A stretch of DNA of 64,000 nucleotides from Microcystis aeruginosa NIES-4325 (GCF_008974145.1 NZ_BJKP01000008.1:62001-126000), one strand, 5' to 3'. Shown: positions 17,470 to 27,467, numbered from the stretch's first letter. Numbers and translations: made by a program. Notes: a model not told the origin generated them from the letters alone.

Positions 17470-18753
17470 TTAACAAATAACTTGTCGTTTTAGATAGGGT
17501 TGCAGCACTTCCGGCACTTTTACTGTCCCGTCCGGCTGTTGATAATTTTCTAGAACAGCGGCCATAGTACGACCGATCGCTAATCCCGAACCGTTGAGGG
17601 TGTGGACAAAATTAGTGCCTTTTTGCCCTTTTTCTTTAAAGCGAATATTTGCCCGTCGTGCCTGAAAGTCTCTAAAATTAGAACAACTGGAAATTTCCCG
17701 ATAGGTATTAGCCGAAGGTAGCCACACTTCTAAGTCATAACATTTAGCGGCCGCAAAACCCAAGTCACCGCTACACAATTCAATCACCCGATAGGGCAAC
17801 TGTAAAGCTTGCAGGATTGCCTCTGCATTAGCGACTAAACTTTCATGTTCTTGAGCAGAAGCGTCAGGATGGACGATTTTGACCATTTCCACCTTATTAA
17901 ATTGATGCAAACGGATCAAGCCCCTCGTATCTTTGCCATAGCTGCCCGCTTCTCGACGAAAACAAGGGGTATAGGCACAGTGTTTGATCGGTAATTGCTC
18001 CGATGAGAGGATTTCATCGCGATAAAGGTTAGTTACGGGTACTTCTGCCGTTGGTGCTAACCAAAGCTCATCATCTCGACATTTAAAGCTTTCTTCCGCA
18101 AATTTTGGCAGTTGTCCCGTCCCGCGCAGGGAGTCACTATTAATTAAAATTGGCGGCAAAACTTCTGTATAACCAGCGACAATATGGCGATCAAGCATAA
18201 AATTAATTAAAGCTCTTTCTAGGGCTGCCCCGAGGGCGATAAGATTAACAAAACGACTCTGGGCGATCTTTACTGCCCGTTCAAAGTCTAAAATGCCCAA
18301 TTTTTCCCCAATTTCCCAGTGAGGCAAAATATTCGGGTTGGTGGGTTTATATTCCTCTCCCCAGCGTTTGACTTCCACATTTTCCCGTTCATCCTTACCG
18401 ATGGGAGTGGTTTCACTAGGTAAATTGGGTAAATCTAAGATTTTTTGGTCAATGGCCGCTTTAATCTCTTTTTCCTGCGGTTCTAATTGAGCTAGTTTAC
18501 TTTTAATCTCGTTTCCTTCTGTTTTCAGTGCCAAGATTTCGGGACTGTTAACATCGCTGCCACTTTTCACTTTTTGTCCCACCAGTTTACCGATTTCGTT
18601 CCCCCGGGCCTGTAAACTGCTGCGTTCTAACTCTAAGGCCTTCTGTTGTTGATTTAACTGGAAAATAGGGGCAATATCATAACTACCTCCCCGACTATCT
18701 AAGCGTTTCTGTACTTCCTCTGGATTTTCTCTAATTTGCTTTAGGTCTAACAT
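17470..18753 (-). CDS. serS: Seryl-tRNA synthetase
   Basis: A class II synthetase of 427 residues that charges tRNA-Ser and, in part, tRNA-Sec. The N-terminal coiled-coil arm (about 25-110, rich in Lys/Glu/Gln) is followed by the catalytic core: [15 protein letters not shown], motif 2 [36 protein letters not shown] and motif 3 [18 protein letters not shown]. Length and start ([12 protein letters not shown]) match bacterial SerRS. Confidence 0.97.
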   Translation of the reverse strand: MLDLKQIRENPEEVQKRLDSRGGSYDIAPIFQLNQQQKALELERSSLQARGNEIGKLVGQKVKSGSDVNSPEILALKTEGNEIKSKLAQLEPQEKEIKAAIDQKILDLPNLPSETTPIGKDERENVEVKRWGEEYKPTNPNILPHWEIGEKLGILDFERAVKIAQSRFVNLIALGAALERALINFMLDRHIVAGYTEVLPPILINSDSLRGTGQLPKFAEESFKCRDDELWLAPTAEVPVTNLYRDEILSSEQLPIKHCAYTPCFRREAGSYGKDTRGLIRLHQFNKVEMVKIVHPDASAQEHESLVANAEAILQALQLPYRVIELCSGDLGFAAAKCYDLEVWLPSANTYREISSCSNFRDFQARRANIRFKEKGQKGTNFVHTLNGSGLAIGRTMAAVLENYQQPDGTVKVPEVLQPYLKRQVIC

Positions 18754-18933
18754 GGTACGAGTCAGTAAAAAGTAAAAATTAAGTGGGGGAGTCGGGGAAT
18801 CGGCAGCCTGAGGGGAAATGTTCTCAACCCCTAACCAATGGTCAATAATAACTCAAAACTTAACTAAAATATCGGTTGGAAGCCGCCGGTAAAATTAGCG
18901 GTATATTTAATTGTGGTGTCTGGAGTAAGTCTC

Positions 18934-19536
18934 ATGCTAAAGTATCTGCCAGTTAAATTCCTGCGTTTTTTAGCGATTAGCTGTCTTGTAACGTTAATTT
19001 CTCTAGGATTTGACCGTTTACACCCCGTTAAAGCTAATCCCACCCTCATAGCTCAAAATGCTTGGGCCGGGGCTTCCTTTCCCGTGGAAAACTTTCAAAC
19101 CTACACCTCCGGTTTCGGTTATCGTTTCTCTCCCATGGATGGCAGTCAACAATTTCATGCCGGGTTAGATATAGCTGCACCCTTGGGCAGTTATATCCGC
19201 AATTGGTGGACCGGCAGAATCGTCGAATTATCCGATCATACAGGCTGTGGAACCATGATTAAGATGCAATCTGGTCAATGGACACATATTTATTGTCATC
19301 TCATGGGTTCGGTTCAATCCGATAGCCGCGGTACTTTTTTGATTGATAGGTCAGGGGGAATCGTCCTTACTCTCGGTCAGGATATACCGGCAGGGGCGCG
19401 TATGGCTAGAGTGGGAATGACAGGACGCACCACCGGACCACACCTGCACTGGGGACTGATGTACGGCAATCAATACGTTGACCCCGCTTTGGTTTTAAAT
19501 GCTATGTACGGTTCTAATCCTTCGGGTAATAGTTAA
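18934..19536 (+). CDS. Secreted M23/LytM-family peptidase
   Basis: A 200-residue exported protein. A signal peptide (residues 1-34, ending near VKANPTLIAQ) precedes an M23 domain with zinc ligands in FHAGLD (His and Asp) and in TGPHLHWGLM (HxH), plus catalytic His in HIYCHLM. All ligands are present, so active peptidoglycan endopeptidase function is likely. The ATG at 18934, with GGAG upstream, is chosen over a GTG at 18913. It is divergent from serS. Confidence 0.88.
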   Translation: MLKYLPVKFLRFLAISCLVTLISLGFDRLHPVKANPTLIAQNAWAGASFPVENFQTYTSGFGYRFSPMDGSQQFHAGLDIAAPLGSYIRNWWTGRIVELSDHTGCGTMIKMQSGQWTHIYCHLMGSVQSDSRGTFLIDRSGGIVLTLGQDIPAGARMARVGMTGRTTGPHLHWGLMYGNQYVDPALVLNAMYGSNPSGNS

Positions 19537-19662
19537 GAGGAAGGGGTAATTAGAGAATCTGCGATCGCATTCTGTTGAGAAAAAACATTGCTGCCCAGAT
19601 TTAGTGAATAACGAGGGACACTGCTAGAATTAAGCTGATCGATTCAGGTATATCTAGATAAA

Positions 19663-20625
19663 ATGCGAATATTAACCCTTGTACCGGGAGGAATTAGCAA
19701 TCAACTGCTGTTTTTTCCCACTCTAGAAACCCTCCGGCAAACTTACCCCCAAAGCACAATCGATGTTTTGGTCGAACCTAGGGCAAAGGCTGCCTATCGT
19801 CTCTGTCCCCAGGTTAGGGAAGTGCTTTTATTTGACTATCGAGATCAGTTCGGATTAGCGGATTATTTAAATATTTTGGGAGTAATTCGAGACCGGGAGT
19901 ACGAAATCGCCATTAGTCTCACCAATCGTCCGGCTATCAACCTTTTACTCTGGTTAAATGGTGTTCTTAACCGTATAGGCTATGAAAATAATGGCAGCTG
20001 GTTCTTATCGGAACAAGTACCCCAGCCAACGGAAGGCTATCTAGCGGATCATTATCACGCACTGGTCAAAGGGTTAAAGATTGCCGCACCCTGTCCACCT
20101 TTAAAAATAACATTGAATCGGGATGATATCGATTGGGCCCAAATGGAGCAGCAACGCCTCAAGATCAAGGATAGCGGCTATATTCTCCTCTACGCCGGCG
20201 GTAGCGATCTCAGTATCAGCCAAGGACTGGAAACGGTTTATCCCCTAGAGAGTTGGCTAGAAATTATCCAAGGCATTCGCCATCAACAACCGGATTTGCC
20301 AATTGTCGCGATTCAGGGAGAACTGGATGAAGCTTGGGTTTTAGCCCTCAAAGCTATGGATAATAACTTAAAAGTGTCCAGAACGGCCGATATCGGTAAA
20401 ATGTCCGCCATGATCGCCGGTGCCAATTTATTATTAGCTACCGAAAGTGTCCCTTTACAGTTAGCCGTGGCCGTGGGAACCTATACCCTCTCCCTGCTGG
20501 TTCCTTCGTTGTCTAAGAGAGTTTTACCGAGCGGGGGAGAGCGTCATCGATATATTGAAGCTAATACGGGAAAAGTCGCCGATATTACTCCCGAAACTGT
20601 CCTGAAAAAGATTTGGGGCAGGTAA
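19663..20625 (+). CDS. Glycosyltransferase family 9 (heptosyltransferase-like)
   Basis: A 320-residue GT-B protein starting MRILTLVPGGISNQLLF, the usual GT9 N-terminal signature. A second nucleotide-binding half follows (ILLYAGGSDL near 185, GKMSAMIAGANLLLATES near 245). ADP-heptose is the donor in Gram-negative enteric bacteria; the cyanobacterial substrate is unknown. It likely acts on lipopolysaccharide or other surface glycans at the inner membrane. It is convergent with the YceD-family gene. Confidence 0.82.
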   Translation: MRILTLVPGGISNQLLFFPTLETLRQTYPQSTIDVLVEPRAKAAYRLCPQVREVLLFDYRDQFGLADYLNILGVIRDREYEIAISLTNRPAINLLLWLNGVLNRIGYENNGSWFLSEQVPQPTEGYLADHYHALVKGLKIAAPCPPLKITLNRDDIDWAQMEQQRLKIKDSGYILLYAGGSDLSISQGLETVYPLESWLEIIQGIRHQQPDLPIVAIQGELDEAWVLALKAMDNNLKVSRTADIGKMSAMIAGANLLLATESVPLQLAVAVGTYTLSLLVPSLSKRVLPSGGERHRYIEANTGKVADITPETVLKKIWGR

Positions 20626-20630
20626 AGAAT

Positions 20631-20666
20631 CGGGTTTCGATCGCTTTTCTCGTGGCTCGAAACCCG
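20631..20666. terminator. Inverted repeat between convergent genes
   Basis: CGGGTTTCGA and TCGAAACCCG form a perfect 10-bp stem with a 16-nt loop, 5 nt after the GT9 stop. An A8 run follows on the plus strand, so the minus-strand transcript meets T8 before the stem rather than after it. Terminator function is likely but not canonical. Confidence 0.5.
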
Positions 20667-20687
20667 AAAAAAAATCAGCATCAAGGC

Positions 20688-21197
20688 TCAATTTTGCGAT
20701 TGAGATAACTGACTTTTCAAGGATTCTAGGGAAGCCCAACGACCATCGATAGCAGTATTTTCTGGAAGGAGAAAATCGGGGGGTTGACAATTGGCTCCGC
20801 AGAGTTGACGGGGGGGTAGAGTCAGACATAACTGCTCGTATAACCACATTTGCGGGTCAAAATCCCCGTTAGGATCGAGGGTTTCCGAGAGGTCTTCGTA
20901 GGCTATTTCTCGCTCTAGAGGATAGGAGCTATCGTAGTCTTTATTTTTGTCTAGCCAGATTAATTCGGAAGTGTTTAATTGCAGACGATGATTATATTGT
21001 TGTAAACAGCGATCGCAGGTTAAGGTGACGATGGTTTCTGCTTTCACCGATACTTCCAAAAAATTCCCCCCATGTCTAACCAGCAAGGTCCCCCGCACCG
21101 GTGTCAAGGTTTCTAGACCGGGGATAAAATTATCGATGATGATTACTCTTTGTCGATCAGGAGATTTGAGGAGGTGGGGGATAAAAATAGTTTCCAT
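20688..21197 (-). CDS. yceD: YceD family (DUF177) protein
   Basis: A 169-residue protein. The DUF177 signature is visible: an N-terminal beta region, then VTLTCDRCLQQYNHRLQ with a CxxC pair. Acidic LDPNGDFDPQMWLYEQLCLTLPP follows, then LCGANCQPP with a second Cys pair. YceD/DUF177 proteins are linked to 23S rRNA accumulation or maturation in bacteria and plastids. The start at 21197 (METIFIP) has GGAG 6 nt upstream; a further in-frame ATG at 21215 lies before that site and is less likely. Confidence 0.82.
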   Translation of the reverse strand: METIFIPHLLKSPDRQRVIIIDNFIPGLETLTPVRGTLLVRHGGNFLEVSVKAETIVTLTCDRCLQQYNHRLQLNTSELIWLDKNKDYDSSYPLEREIAYEDLSETLDPNGDFDPQMWLYEQLCLTLPPRQLCGANCQPPDFLLPENTAIDGRWASLESLKSQLSQSQN

Positions 21198-21356
21198 AGA
21201 TAACTCCTGTATCATTTATCGGTTATCGGGTGTCAACTGCGTTAGCGAGTAACGCCACCATAATTGCTCGGTGACAATCTTTCCTTTATTAGCTTATCGC
21301 AGCCCCGACCTCTACAGACATAGACCAGTCCTAGACTGTGGGAAGTGGGGTGTATT

Positions 21357-21437
21357 TTCAGTGAACAGTGAACAGTAAACAGTAATCAGTGAACTGAAAA
21401 CTCACATCTGATAACTGATAACTGATAACTGATAACT
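21357..21437. repeat. CAGTGAACAGTAATCAGT / GATAACTG dispersed repeat
   Basis: CAGTGAACAGTGAACAGTAA followed by AATCAGTGAACTGAAAACTC and then four tandem (CT)GATAACTG units. The same order of blocks recurs at 27379-27460 and as fragments elsewhere. The repeat lies upstream of the TPR protein gene. The rest of the 21198-21494 gap has no gene. Confidence 0.8.
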
Positions 21438-21494
21438 GTATTTGACAGGCTGTCTGTTGATCGATCGAGAAAGTTTCCTCAGAATTGGGAGTAT

Positions 21495-22448
21495 ATGCAC
21501 AAAGATACTCCTATGTCAACGGTTTTGAAAAATTTTCTTCCTCGTCTCGGTGGATTGGTTATGGTTGCACTGCTCTGCTCGCTTGTGCTGGGGGGATTGC
21601 CTCGGCCGGGAAAAGCGGATCAATCAGTACATTTATCCTACTGGTTGCAATCGGGAATTGAACAACTAGAGGCGGGTAATTATCAGCAAGCCTTGCAGGA
21701 TTTCAATCAGTCGCTCGAACAGGAAAATAACTTAACCCTAGCCTACAGTAATCGCTGTTTAACTGAGATTTATTTACAGGATTATCTGCACGCTTGGCAA
21801 GACTGCACCCGCTCTTTACAACAGCAATCCGATAATTATCTAGCCTATTTCCATCGGGGTTTAGCTTTTTATCGTTTGGGAGATTATTCACAGGCACTGA
21901 CCGATTATAACCAGACTATCCGGTTAAAACCCACCTATTATCAAGCCTACTATAATCGGGGTTTAGTTCAGGCGGCCATGAAAAATTATCCCCTTGCCCT
22001 AGCCGATTTTAATCAATCCTTGCGTCAAATTACCAACCAGCAACCCGACACTTTAGCCACTATTTATAATGATCGAGGTTTATCTCATTTAGCCCTCCAC
22101 AATTTTACCTCAGCCAAAGCGGATTTTACTCAAGCTCTGCGGTTAAATAAAAATAACGCCTCAGCCTACTATAATCTAGCTTGTACCGCTCACCAATTAG
22201 GTGAATACGAACGCTCGATCACCCATTTAAATCGAGCGATTGCCATCGATCCTTTTTATGCCGATGCCTATATTAGAAGGGGATTACTGCGGCATCAATT
22301 GGGTTATTATCAATCAGCTTTAGCGGATTTAAATCAAGGAGCAAATCACCTCTATCATCAGGGATTGCACCACAATTATCAGCAAATCCTCGCCCTAATC
22401 GAGCAGATTCACCAACAGTTACTTTCCCTACCATCTCCCATTGTTTAA
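21495..22448 (+). CDS. Exported TPR-repeat protein
   Basis: A 317-residue protein with an N-terminal signal or anchor (hydrophobic VMVALLCSLVLGG). About seven tetratricopeptide repeats run from residue 45 to 290 (e.g. YQQALQDFNQSLEQ, AYFHRGLAFYRLGDYSQAL, YADAYIRRGLLRHQLG). TPR arrays mediate protein-protein contacts, and no enzymatic domain is present. It probably works in the periplasm or at the thylakoid/plasma membrane. The start could be the ATG at 21495 or at 21513; both keep the signal. Confidence 0.8.
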   Translation: MHKDTPMSTVLKNFLPRLGGLVMVALLCSLVLGGLPRPGKADQSVHLSYWLQSGIEQLEAGNYQQALQDFNQSLEQENNLTLAYSNRCLTEIYLQDYLHAWQDCTRSLQQQSDNYLAYFHRGLAFYRLGDYSQALTDYNQTIRLKPTYYQAYYNRGLVQAAMKNYPLALADFNQSLRQITNQQPDTLATIYNDRGLSHLALHNFTSAKADFTQALRLNKNNASAYYNLACTAHQLGEYERSITHLNRAIAIDPFYADAYIRRGLLRHQLGYYQSALADLNQGANHLYHQGLHHNYQQILALIEQIHQQLLSLPSPIV

Positions 22449-22462
22449 AATAGTGATCAATA

Positions 22463-25390
22463 TTACAAAGGAAAGCGCTTCATGGCGGTGACGGCGAGAC
22501 GGGCATTATCTTTAAGGACTGGGGAAACCTGGGGAATTTGGGGAATTTGCCAGAGAACATCGACGGTGCGCCGTAATAATCGCACTATATCTCCCTCATC
22601 AAGGCTAGTATTTTCGCACAATTCCGGCCAGGATGTCCCCTGGGCCCAACGGGAGGCAATCCCCATCAGTTGGGTTTCTAACCAGACGGGAATAGTGATA
22701 TCGTAGCGAGATTGAGCTTGATAGAGTAAACGGCGAACTTCTCGCAGACCGGGGGAATTTCCCTCTCCTTGCCGCAAAATATCGATAACTTCTGGCACAG
22801 GCGGGTAATTGCACCAAGTATCGGGGCGAGGGGGTTCCGTAATCATGGCGCTGATGGCGGCGGCTAGTTGGCTAGGATTCAATCTGTCCAAATCTCCGGA
22901 CATCATCGCTAATCCTAACCAGAGTTCATTTTCCCCGCGAATAGTGGCCGCCGCTTCTCCGAGGGGAGTGGGCAAATAACCCTCTAATGCTTGGAATTCC
23001 CGCAAAATCTCGATTAGATTCAGAAATTCTTCCCAGTAGTAGGATTTACGCGATTGTTGTTTTTGGTATTTAATCTGGGTTTTGTGTAACTTATCGCGAG
23101 CAATCTCTCGATCGTAGTATAATTTCATCAATCGCCCCGGATTTTTGCGTTTTTGCAGGGGATGAGCGGCAATTTGACTATTGACAATTTCAATTTTTTG
23201 TGATTGTGTTGCCAGTTCCGCCACTGGTGGGATGCCCTGCACTTGTTGGGGGATTAAATCAGCGATCGCCTGAGTATTTTCCTCACCCTTGCGCCAACCC
23301 CCTAGGGAAATTGCTTCTAGGGAAGGGGGTATCAGTTCGCCTAATTCCGCAGGAGTGAGAAAACCTCGATCTATCTCGCTAATATCGGCATAGGCGGCTA
23401 AATACCAGCGATTATCACTACCTAAACAAACAAGGGTTCGCACTTGACCGGCTCCGTGCAGGGTATTGACGAAGATGGCGGGGACGGGGACGGGAACCTT
23501 AATATGTTTGCCCTTGAGATGGAGGATAGTTCCGACGGGAATATTCGGCAATTTTAGATGTATTTCTTGTCTTTTATGGGCCTCTGACTGACTAGCGAGG
23601 ATTTTATACAGTCTTTCTTCTTCCCGCAGTCTTTCCCGTAGCTTTTCGTAACTGAAGACCTGCTCTCGTTCGATACCGGCTAATTCCATATCCAACTTAG
23701 CTAATTCGGTGGTTAGGTCGGTAATCTGTTGTCGTTCGGGGCTTAACTTCAAACGAGCGAGATATTCGGCGAAACTGCGCTCTAAGAGGTCTTTGGCCTC
23801 CTCTAGACTGTGTTTTTGCAGGAGATTTAAGACCATGCCGTAACTGGGCGCAAAACAGCTTTGCAGGGGTTCCGGTTGGGCGGTGGCCAGGAAAGCCGCT
23901 TCTTTTGCCCCTTCAAAGGGCGTTTGTACTGTCACCACATGGCCGACCGCGTCCATTCCCCGGCGACCAGCCCGGCCAGCAATCTGGACAAATTCCGAGG
24001 GAGTCAGCATACTATGGCCATCATCGGTGCGTTTGGAGAGGGCCGAGATGACAGTGGTGCGGGCGGGCATATTAATCCCGGCCGAGAGGGTAGCGGTGGC
24101 AAAAACCACCTTAATTAAACCGGCTTCAAAGAGTTGTTCGACTAATTCTTTCCAGAGGGGTAAAATCCCGGCATGGTGAACACCACAGCCCCGGGTGAGG
24201 GGTTCCACTTGGTCGGCGCGCACCAATTGGGAAGCACTGGCCAGGAATTCAAATAGTTGGTTTTTCGTCTCGGAATCGGCGGTTAAGAGGCTGAGAAGTT
24301 GATCGTCGGACTGGGGGTTATTAGCGAAAAAAGCCAGTAATTTTTGGTGTAAAGGCGGATTTTCGACGGCAAAGAAGGAAAGGGTCAGTTCTTGCAGATT
24401 GGGATTATCTTCCAGGAAGAAAATGAGTAAACGGTAGTAAATGGCTCTAGATTCTTCTGGATTAACGAGATTGAGGTTTTTTAGCTCTCTAATCGCCTGA
24501 TCGCAACCTTTACGGCTGAAAATGACGTAAATGGCTGGGAGCATATCCTTGTCCCGCAGCGTGGTGACAATCGAGGCGATGGTGGGACAATCTTCTCGTT
24601 TTAAGCGTCGGGGTTTGCCGTGGCCGACTTTTGAGCGTAGTTTCGGGTTAACTTTGCTCTGTTTTGGGTCGAGCAGCGGGAATAATCCCTCTTTATTGGC
24701 GAAATAAAAGCGCAGGGGGACGGGGCGAAAATCGGAGTTAATTAGCTCGCAGCTGGAGGTCTGTTTATTGTCGCTGGGTTGGGGCTGTTGCCGCACCCAG
24801 TTAATCCAGTCGGTGAGTTCTCCCGGGTTGCCGATGGTGGCGGAGAGGGCAACTAATTGGATACTAGGGGGACAGTAGATAATTGATTCTTCCCAAACGG
24901 TGCCGCGACCTCGATCGCTGATATAGTGACATTCATCGAGAACCAGGGTTTCCACGTTTTCTAGGGAAGTGCCTACCTGACCGATCGGGGTTTGGTACAG
25001 CATATTGCGGAAAATTTCTGTAGTCATGACTACAATTAACGCTGAAGGATTGATCACCACATCGCCGGTAATCAATCCCACTTCCGCAAACAGCAGCGGG
25101 GAATCCTCATCACCATCGGTGGGGGTGCGACCGAATTTTTCTTGAAAATCCCGGAATTTTTGGTTAGAAAGAGCTTTCAGGGGAGTGGTGTAGAAAACCC
25201 GTTTGCCCCTTTCTAGGGCGCGATAGATGGCGTATTCTCCGATTAAGGTTTTGCCGGAACCCGTGGGGGCGCAGACTACCACTGATTTACCGGCTGCGAG
25301 AGCGGCGATCGCCGAGTGCTGGAAGTCGTCGAGTTTAAAGGGAAAAATGGTTTTGAGATCCGAAGAAGTAGGGTTGAGGGACTCTTTCAC
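22463..25390 (-). CDS. Ski2/Mtr4-like DExH RNA helicase
   Basis: A 975-residue superfamily 2 helicase. Visible motifs are APTGSGKT (I), LKALSNQKF (Ia), LDECHYISD (II, DECH), LSATIGNP (III), GVHHAGILP (IV-V region), FATATLSAGINMPART and QIAGRAGRRG (VI). An extra low-complexity segment of about 90 residues sits between motifs III and V. The C-terminal part matches the DSHCT region of Ski2/Mtr4 proteins. Cyanobacterial and plastid members (ISE2-like) act in RNA processing. No exosome-like partner is adjacent. Confidence 0.9.
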   Translation of the reverse strand: MKESLNPTSSDLKTIFPFKLDDFQHSAIAALAAGKSVVVCAPTGSGKTLIGEYAIYRALERGKRVFYTTPLKALSNQKFRDFQEKFGRTPTDGDEDSPLLFAEVGLITGDVVINPSALIVVMTTEIFRNMLYQTPIGQVGTSLENVETLVLDECHYISDRGRGTVWEESIIYCPPSIQLVALSATIGNPGELTDWINWVRQQPQPSDNKQTSSCELINSDFRPVPLRFYFANKEGLFPLLDPKQSKVNPKLRSKVGHGKPRRLKREDCPTIASIVTTLRDKDMLPAIYVIFSRKGCDQAIRELKNLNLVNPEESRAIYYRLLIFFLEDNPNLQELTLSFFAVENPPLHQKLLAFFANNPQSDDQLLSLLTADSETKNQLFEFLASASQLVRADQVEPLTRGCGVHHAGILPLWKELVEQLFEAGLIKVVFATATLSAGINMPARTTVISALSKRTDDGHSMLTPSEFVQIAGRAGRRGMDAVGHVVTVQTPFEGAKEAAFLATAQPEPLQSCFAPSYGMVLNLLQKHSLEEAKDLLERSFAEYLARLKLSPERQQITDLTTELAKLDMELAGIEREQVFSYEKLRERLREEERLYKILASQSEAHKRQEIHLKLPNIPVGTILHLKGKHIKVPVPVPAIFVNTLHGAGQVRTLVCLGSDNRWYLAAYADISEIDRGFLTPAELGELIPPSLEAISLGGWRKGEENTQAIADLIPQQVQGIPPVAELATQSQKIEIVNSQIAAHPLQKRKNPGRLMKLYYDREIARDKLHKTQIKYQKQQSRKSYYWEEFLNLIEILREFQALEGYLPTPLGEAAATIRGENELWLGLAMMSGDLDRLNPSQLAAAISAMITEPPRPDTWCNYPPVPEVIDILRQGEGNSPGLREVRRLLYQAQSRYDITIPVWLETQLMGIASRWAQGTSWPELCENTSLDEGDIVRLLRRTVDVLWQIPQIPQVSPVLKDNARLAVTAMKRFPL

Positions 25391-25605
25391 GTCAAGTCTA
25401 AGAGGAGAAATTTTTTTAATTGTGGCTATTCTGACTGGCTTTTTTTATTCTAGTCGAAAAAAGCAGACTTCTAGAAACTAGGGATAAGCTTAACCTTTAG
25501 GGGTGATGCCCAATCCCATCATACTTCACCTGTATAAGAAATGCTGTATCACTAATAATTGTATCTCTATTTTGTCCTTAGCTTGATTAATTATACCTAC
25601 TGATC

Positions 25606-26538
25606 ATGATTAAATTTCGTCCTCAAGACTGTCTGGTTTTAGTGGTTGATGATGTCAGTAAAAATCTAGAATTGGCTATGAAGATTCTTGATTCTGCTGG
25701 TTATGAAACTGCTTGCGCTAGTAGTTTTCAACAGGCAATAGAACGAGTAAAAACTGCTAATCCTGACCTAATTATTCTGGACTTAATCATGCCAAAAAAG
25801 CGGGGGCTAGAACTTTGCCGAAGACTAAAAAGCGATAATTTATACACTCATATACCGATTATTTTTGTAACAGATAGTAAAGAAAAAGAAGATATTATCA
25901 ATGCTTTTAATTCTGGGGCTGTGGACTATGTAAATAAACCTTTTCATGGTTCAGAACTGTTAGCCAGAGTTAAAATTCATTTAGAACTAAAAAAGACTCA
26001 AGAAGAACTTAAAAAGATCAATTCTCAACTAGAAAAGCTAGTCAGAACTGATAGCCTAACTGGGGTAAATAATCGTCGAGAGATTCTCTACTTAGGTGAG
26101 AAAGAATTTCAACGATGTCGTCGTTATCATCGTTATTTTTCGGTTTTAGTCATCGATATAGACCATTTTAAACATATTAACGATACCTTTGGGCATATCC
26201 TAGGAGATAAAACTTTAATTACCGTCGCTGGGGCAATTAAAAACTGTCTGCGTCAAGTGGATAGTTTTGGGCGCTTTGGGGGCGAGGAATTTGTCGCTAT
26301 TCTCCCAGAAACTAATCTTGAGGATGCTGAAACCTTAGCCTGGCGCATTTGTCAAGTAATTAATCAGCTAAATATTGAAATTGATCGACAAAAAGTGCGA
26401 GTTACTGCTAGTATTGGTGTGGCAACATTTAGCCCTCAAGATAATAATCTAGAAGCGGTTATCGAGCGGGCAGATCGTGCCATGTTCGCCGCTAAAAATC
26501 AAGGTAGGAATCGAGTTAGTTTAGGTAAAACAGTATGA
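25606..26538 (+). CDS. Response regulator with GGDEF diguanylate cyclase domain
   Basis: A 310-residue PleD-like protein. The receiver (5-125) has D14/D15, phosphoacceptor D59 (LIILDLIMP) and Lys in YVNKPF. The GGDEF domain (about 145-305) has the active-site GGEEF in RFGGEEFVAILPE near 224 and an RxxD inhibitory site (RQVD) five residues before that motif. It should make cyclic di-GMP under receiver control and be product-inhibited. It overlaps the following periplasmic-binding-protein gene by 4 nt (ATGA). Confidence 0.92.
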   Translation: MIKFRPQDCLVLVVDDVSKNLELAMKILDSAGYETACASSFQQAIERVKTANPDLIILDLIMPKKRGLELCRRLKSDNLYTHIPIIFVTDSKEKEDIINAFNSGAVDYVNKPFHGSELLARVKIHLELKKTQEELKKINSQLEKLVRTDSLTGVNNRREILYLGEKEFQRCRRYHRYFSVLVIDIDHFKHINDTFGHILGDKTLITVAGAIKNCLRQVDSFGRFGGEEFVAILPETNLEDAETLAWRICQVINQLNIEIDRQKVRVTASIGVATFSPQDNNLEAVIERADRAMFAAKNQGRNRVSLGKTV

Positions 26539-27317
26539 AAAATTTATTATTGATTCTTGGTTTTTTGCTCTTAGGTGTAGCCCCAAGTTTGAGTGCCGAT
26601 CTCGATACGATTATACGCCGGGGAAAATTAATTGTCGCTGTCAAAAATAATCTCCCTCCCCTCGCTTTCCTTGATTCTCAGGGTAATCTGCAAGGATTGG
26701 AAATCGACATCGCTAAACGTCTAGCGGCAGAAATTCTCGGTTCTGACAGTGCTATTATTCTTAAACCCGTTAGTAATCAAGAACGTTTACAGGTGGTGAT
26801 TGATGATCGGGTGGATTTGGCGATCGCTCGTGTGGCGATTACTCCTGCACGTCAGCGCTTAGTGGATTTTAGCCCCTTTTATTACCTCGATAGCAGCGGT
26901 TTTGTGACGAAAAACCCGCAATTGCAGCGTTTAGAAGACTTAGCTAACTCTAGAATCGCCGTACTCAACGGCTCGACGACAATCGCCTTTGTGCGTTCCA
27001 ATTTGCCTAACGCTATCCTGCGCGGGGTTGCTTCCTATCAAGAAGCTTTAAATTTACTGGAAACGGGGGAAATAGACGCTTTTGCGGCTGATAATAGCCT
27101 TTTAACTGGTTGGGTGCAGCAATTCCCCAATTATCGTCAATTACCGATCGAGTTAGGGGCGAGTGCTCTAGGAGTCGTTCTCCCTAAAGGTTTACAGTAC
27201 CAAAGTCTCCGAGAACGCGTCAATCAAGCGATCGAGCGGCTAGAATCCACCGGCTGGTTAGCAGAACGGGTGAACTATTGGGGTTTACCCCTGAGAATTC
27301 GGGAAATGGGAAGATAG
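26535..27317 (+). CDS. Periplasmic amino-acid-type solute-binding protein (SBP_bac_3)
   Basis: A 260-residue exported protein. It has a cleavable signal (1-21) and a family-3 binding fold: LIVAVKNNLPPLAFLD, GLEIDIAKRLAAEILG, VDLAIARVAITPARQ and VDFSPFYYLDSSG. No permease or ATPase genes follow. Translation is coupled to the diguanylate cyclase gene by a 4-nt overlap. It may be an orphan transporter component or a ligand sensor feeding the c-di-GMP pathway; the latter is inference from the gene pair. A G-rich repeat starts 5 nt after the stop. Confidence 0.85.
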   Translation: MKNLLLILGFLLLGVAPSLSADLDTIIRRGKLIVAVKNNLPPLAFLDSQGNLQGLEIDIAKRLAAEILGSDSAIILKPVSNQERLQVVIDDRVDLAIARVAITPARQRLVDFSPFYYLDSSGFVTKNPQLQRLEDLANSRIAVLNGSTTIAFVRSNLPNAILRGVASYQEALNLLETGEIDAFAADNSLLTGWVQQFPNYRQLPIELGASALGVVLPKGLQYQSLRERVNQAIERLESTGWLAERVNYWGLPLRIREMGR

Positions 27318-27321
27318 GGTG

Positions 27322-27357
27322 ATGGGGTGTGGGGTGTGGGGTGTGGGGTGTGGGGAG
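27322..27357 (+). repeat. GGGGTGT heptamer array
   Basis: Four to five GGGGTGT units start directly after the solute-binding-protein stop, on the coding strand. The transcript end would carry runs of four G with 3-nt spacers, a strong G-quadruplex pattern. It is related to the arrays at 12314 and 32788. Confidence 0.85.
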
Positions 27358-27378
27358 GGGGGAGAAGGGAGTTTTTTG

Positions 27379-27460
27379 CTGTGAACAGTGAACAGTGAAC
27401 GGAAAACTCACATCTGATAACTGATAACTGATAACTGATCACTGATCACTGATAACTGAC
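27379..27460. repeat. CAGTGAAC / GATAACTG dispersed repeat
   Basis: Tandem GTGAACA units, then AAAACTCACATCTGATAACT, then repeated GATAACT and GATCACT units. The blocks and their order match 21357-21437. Confidence 0.8.
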
Positions 27461-27467
27461 TAAATCC

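Noticed and set aside
21357-21437. Possible CRISPR array
   Set aside because: Repeat units are 7-9 bp in direct tandem without unique spacers of regular length; it belongs to a dispersed intergenic repeat family.
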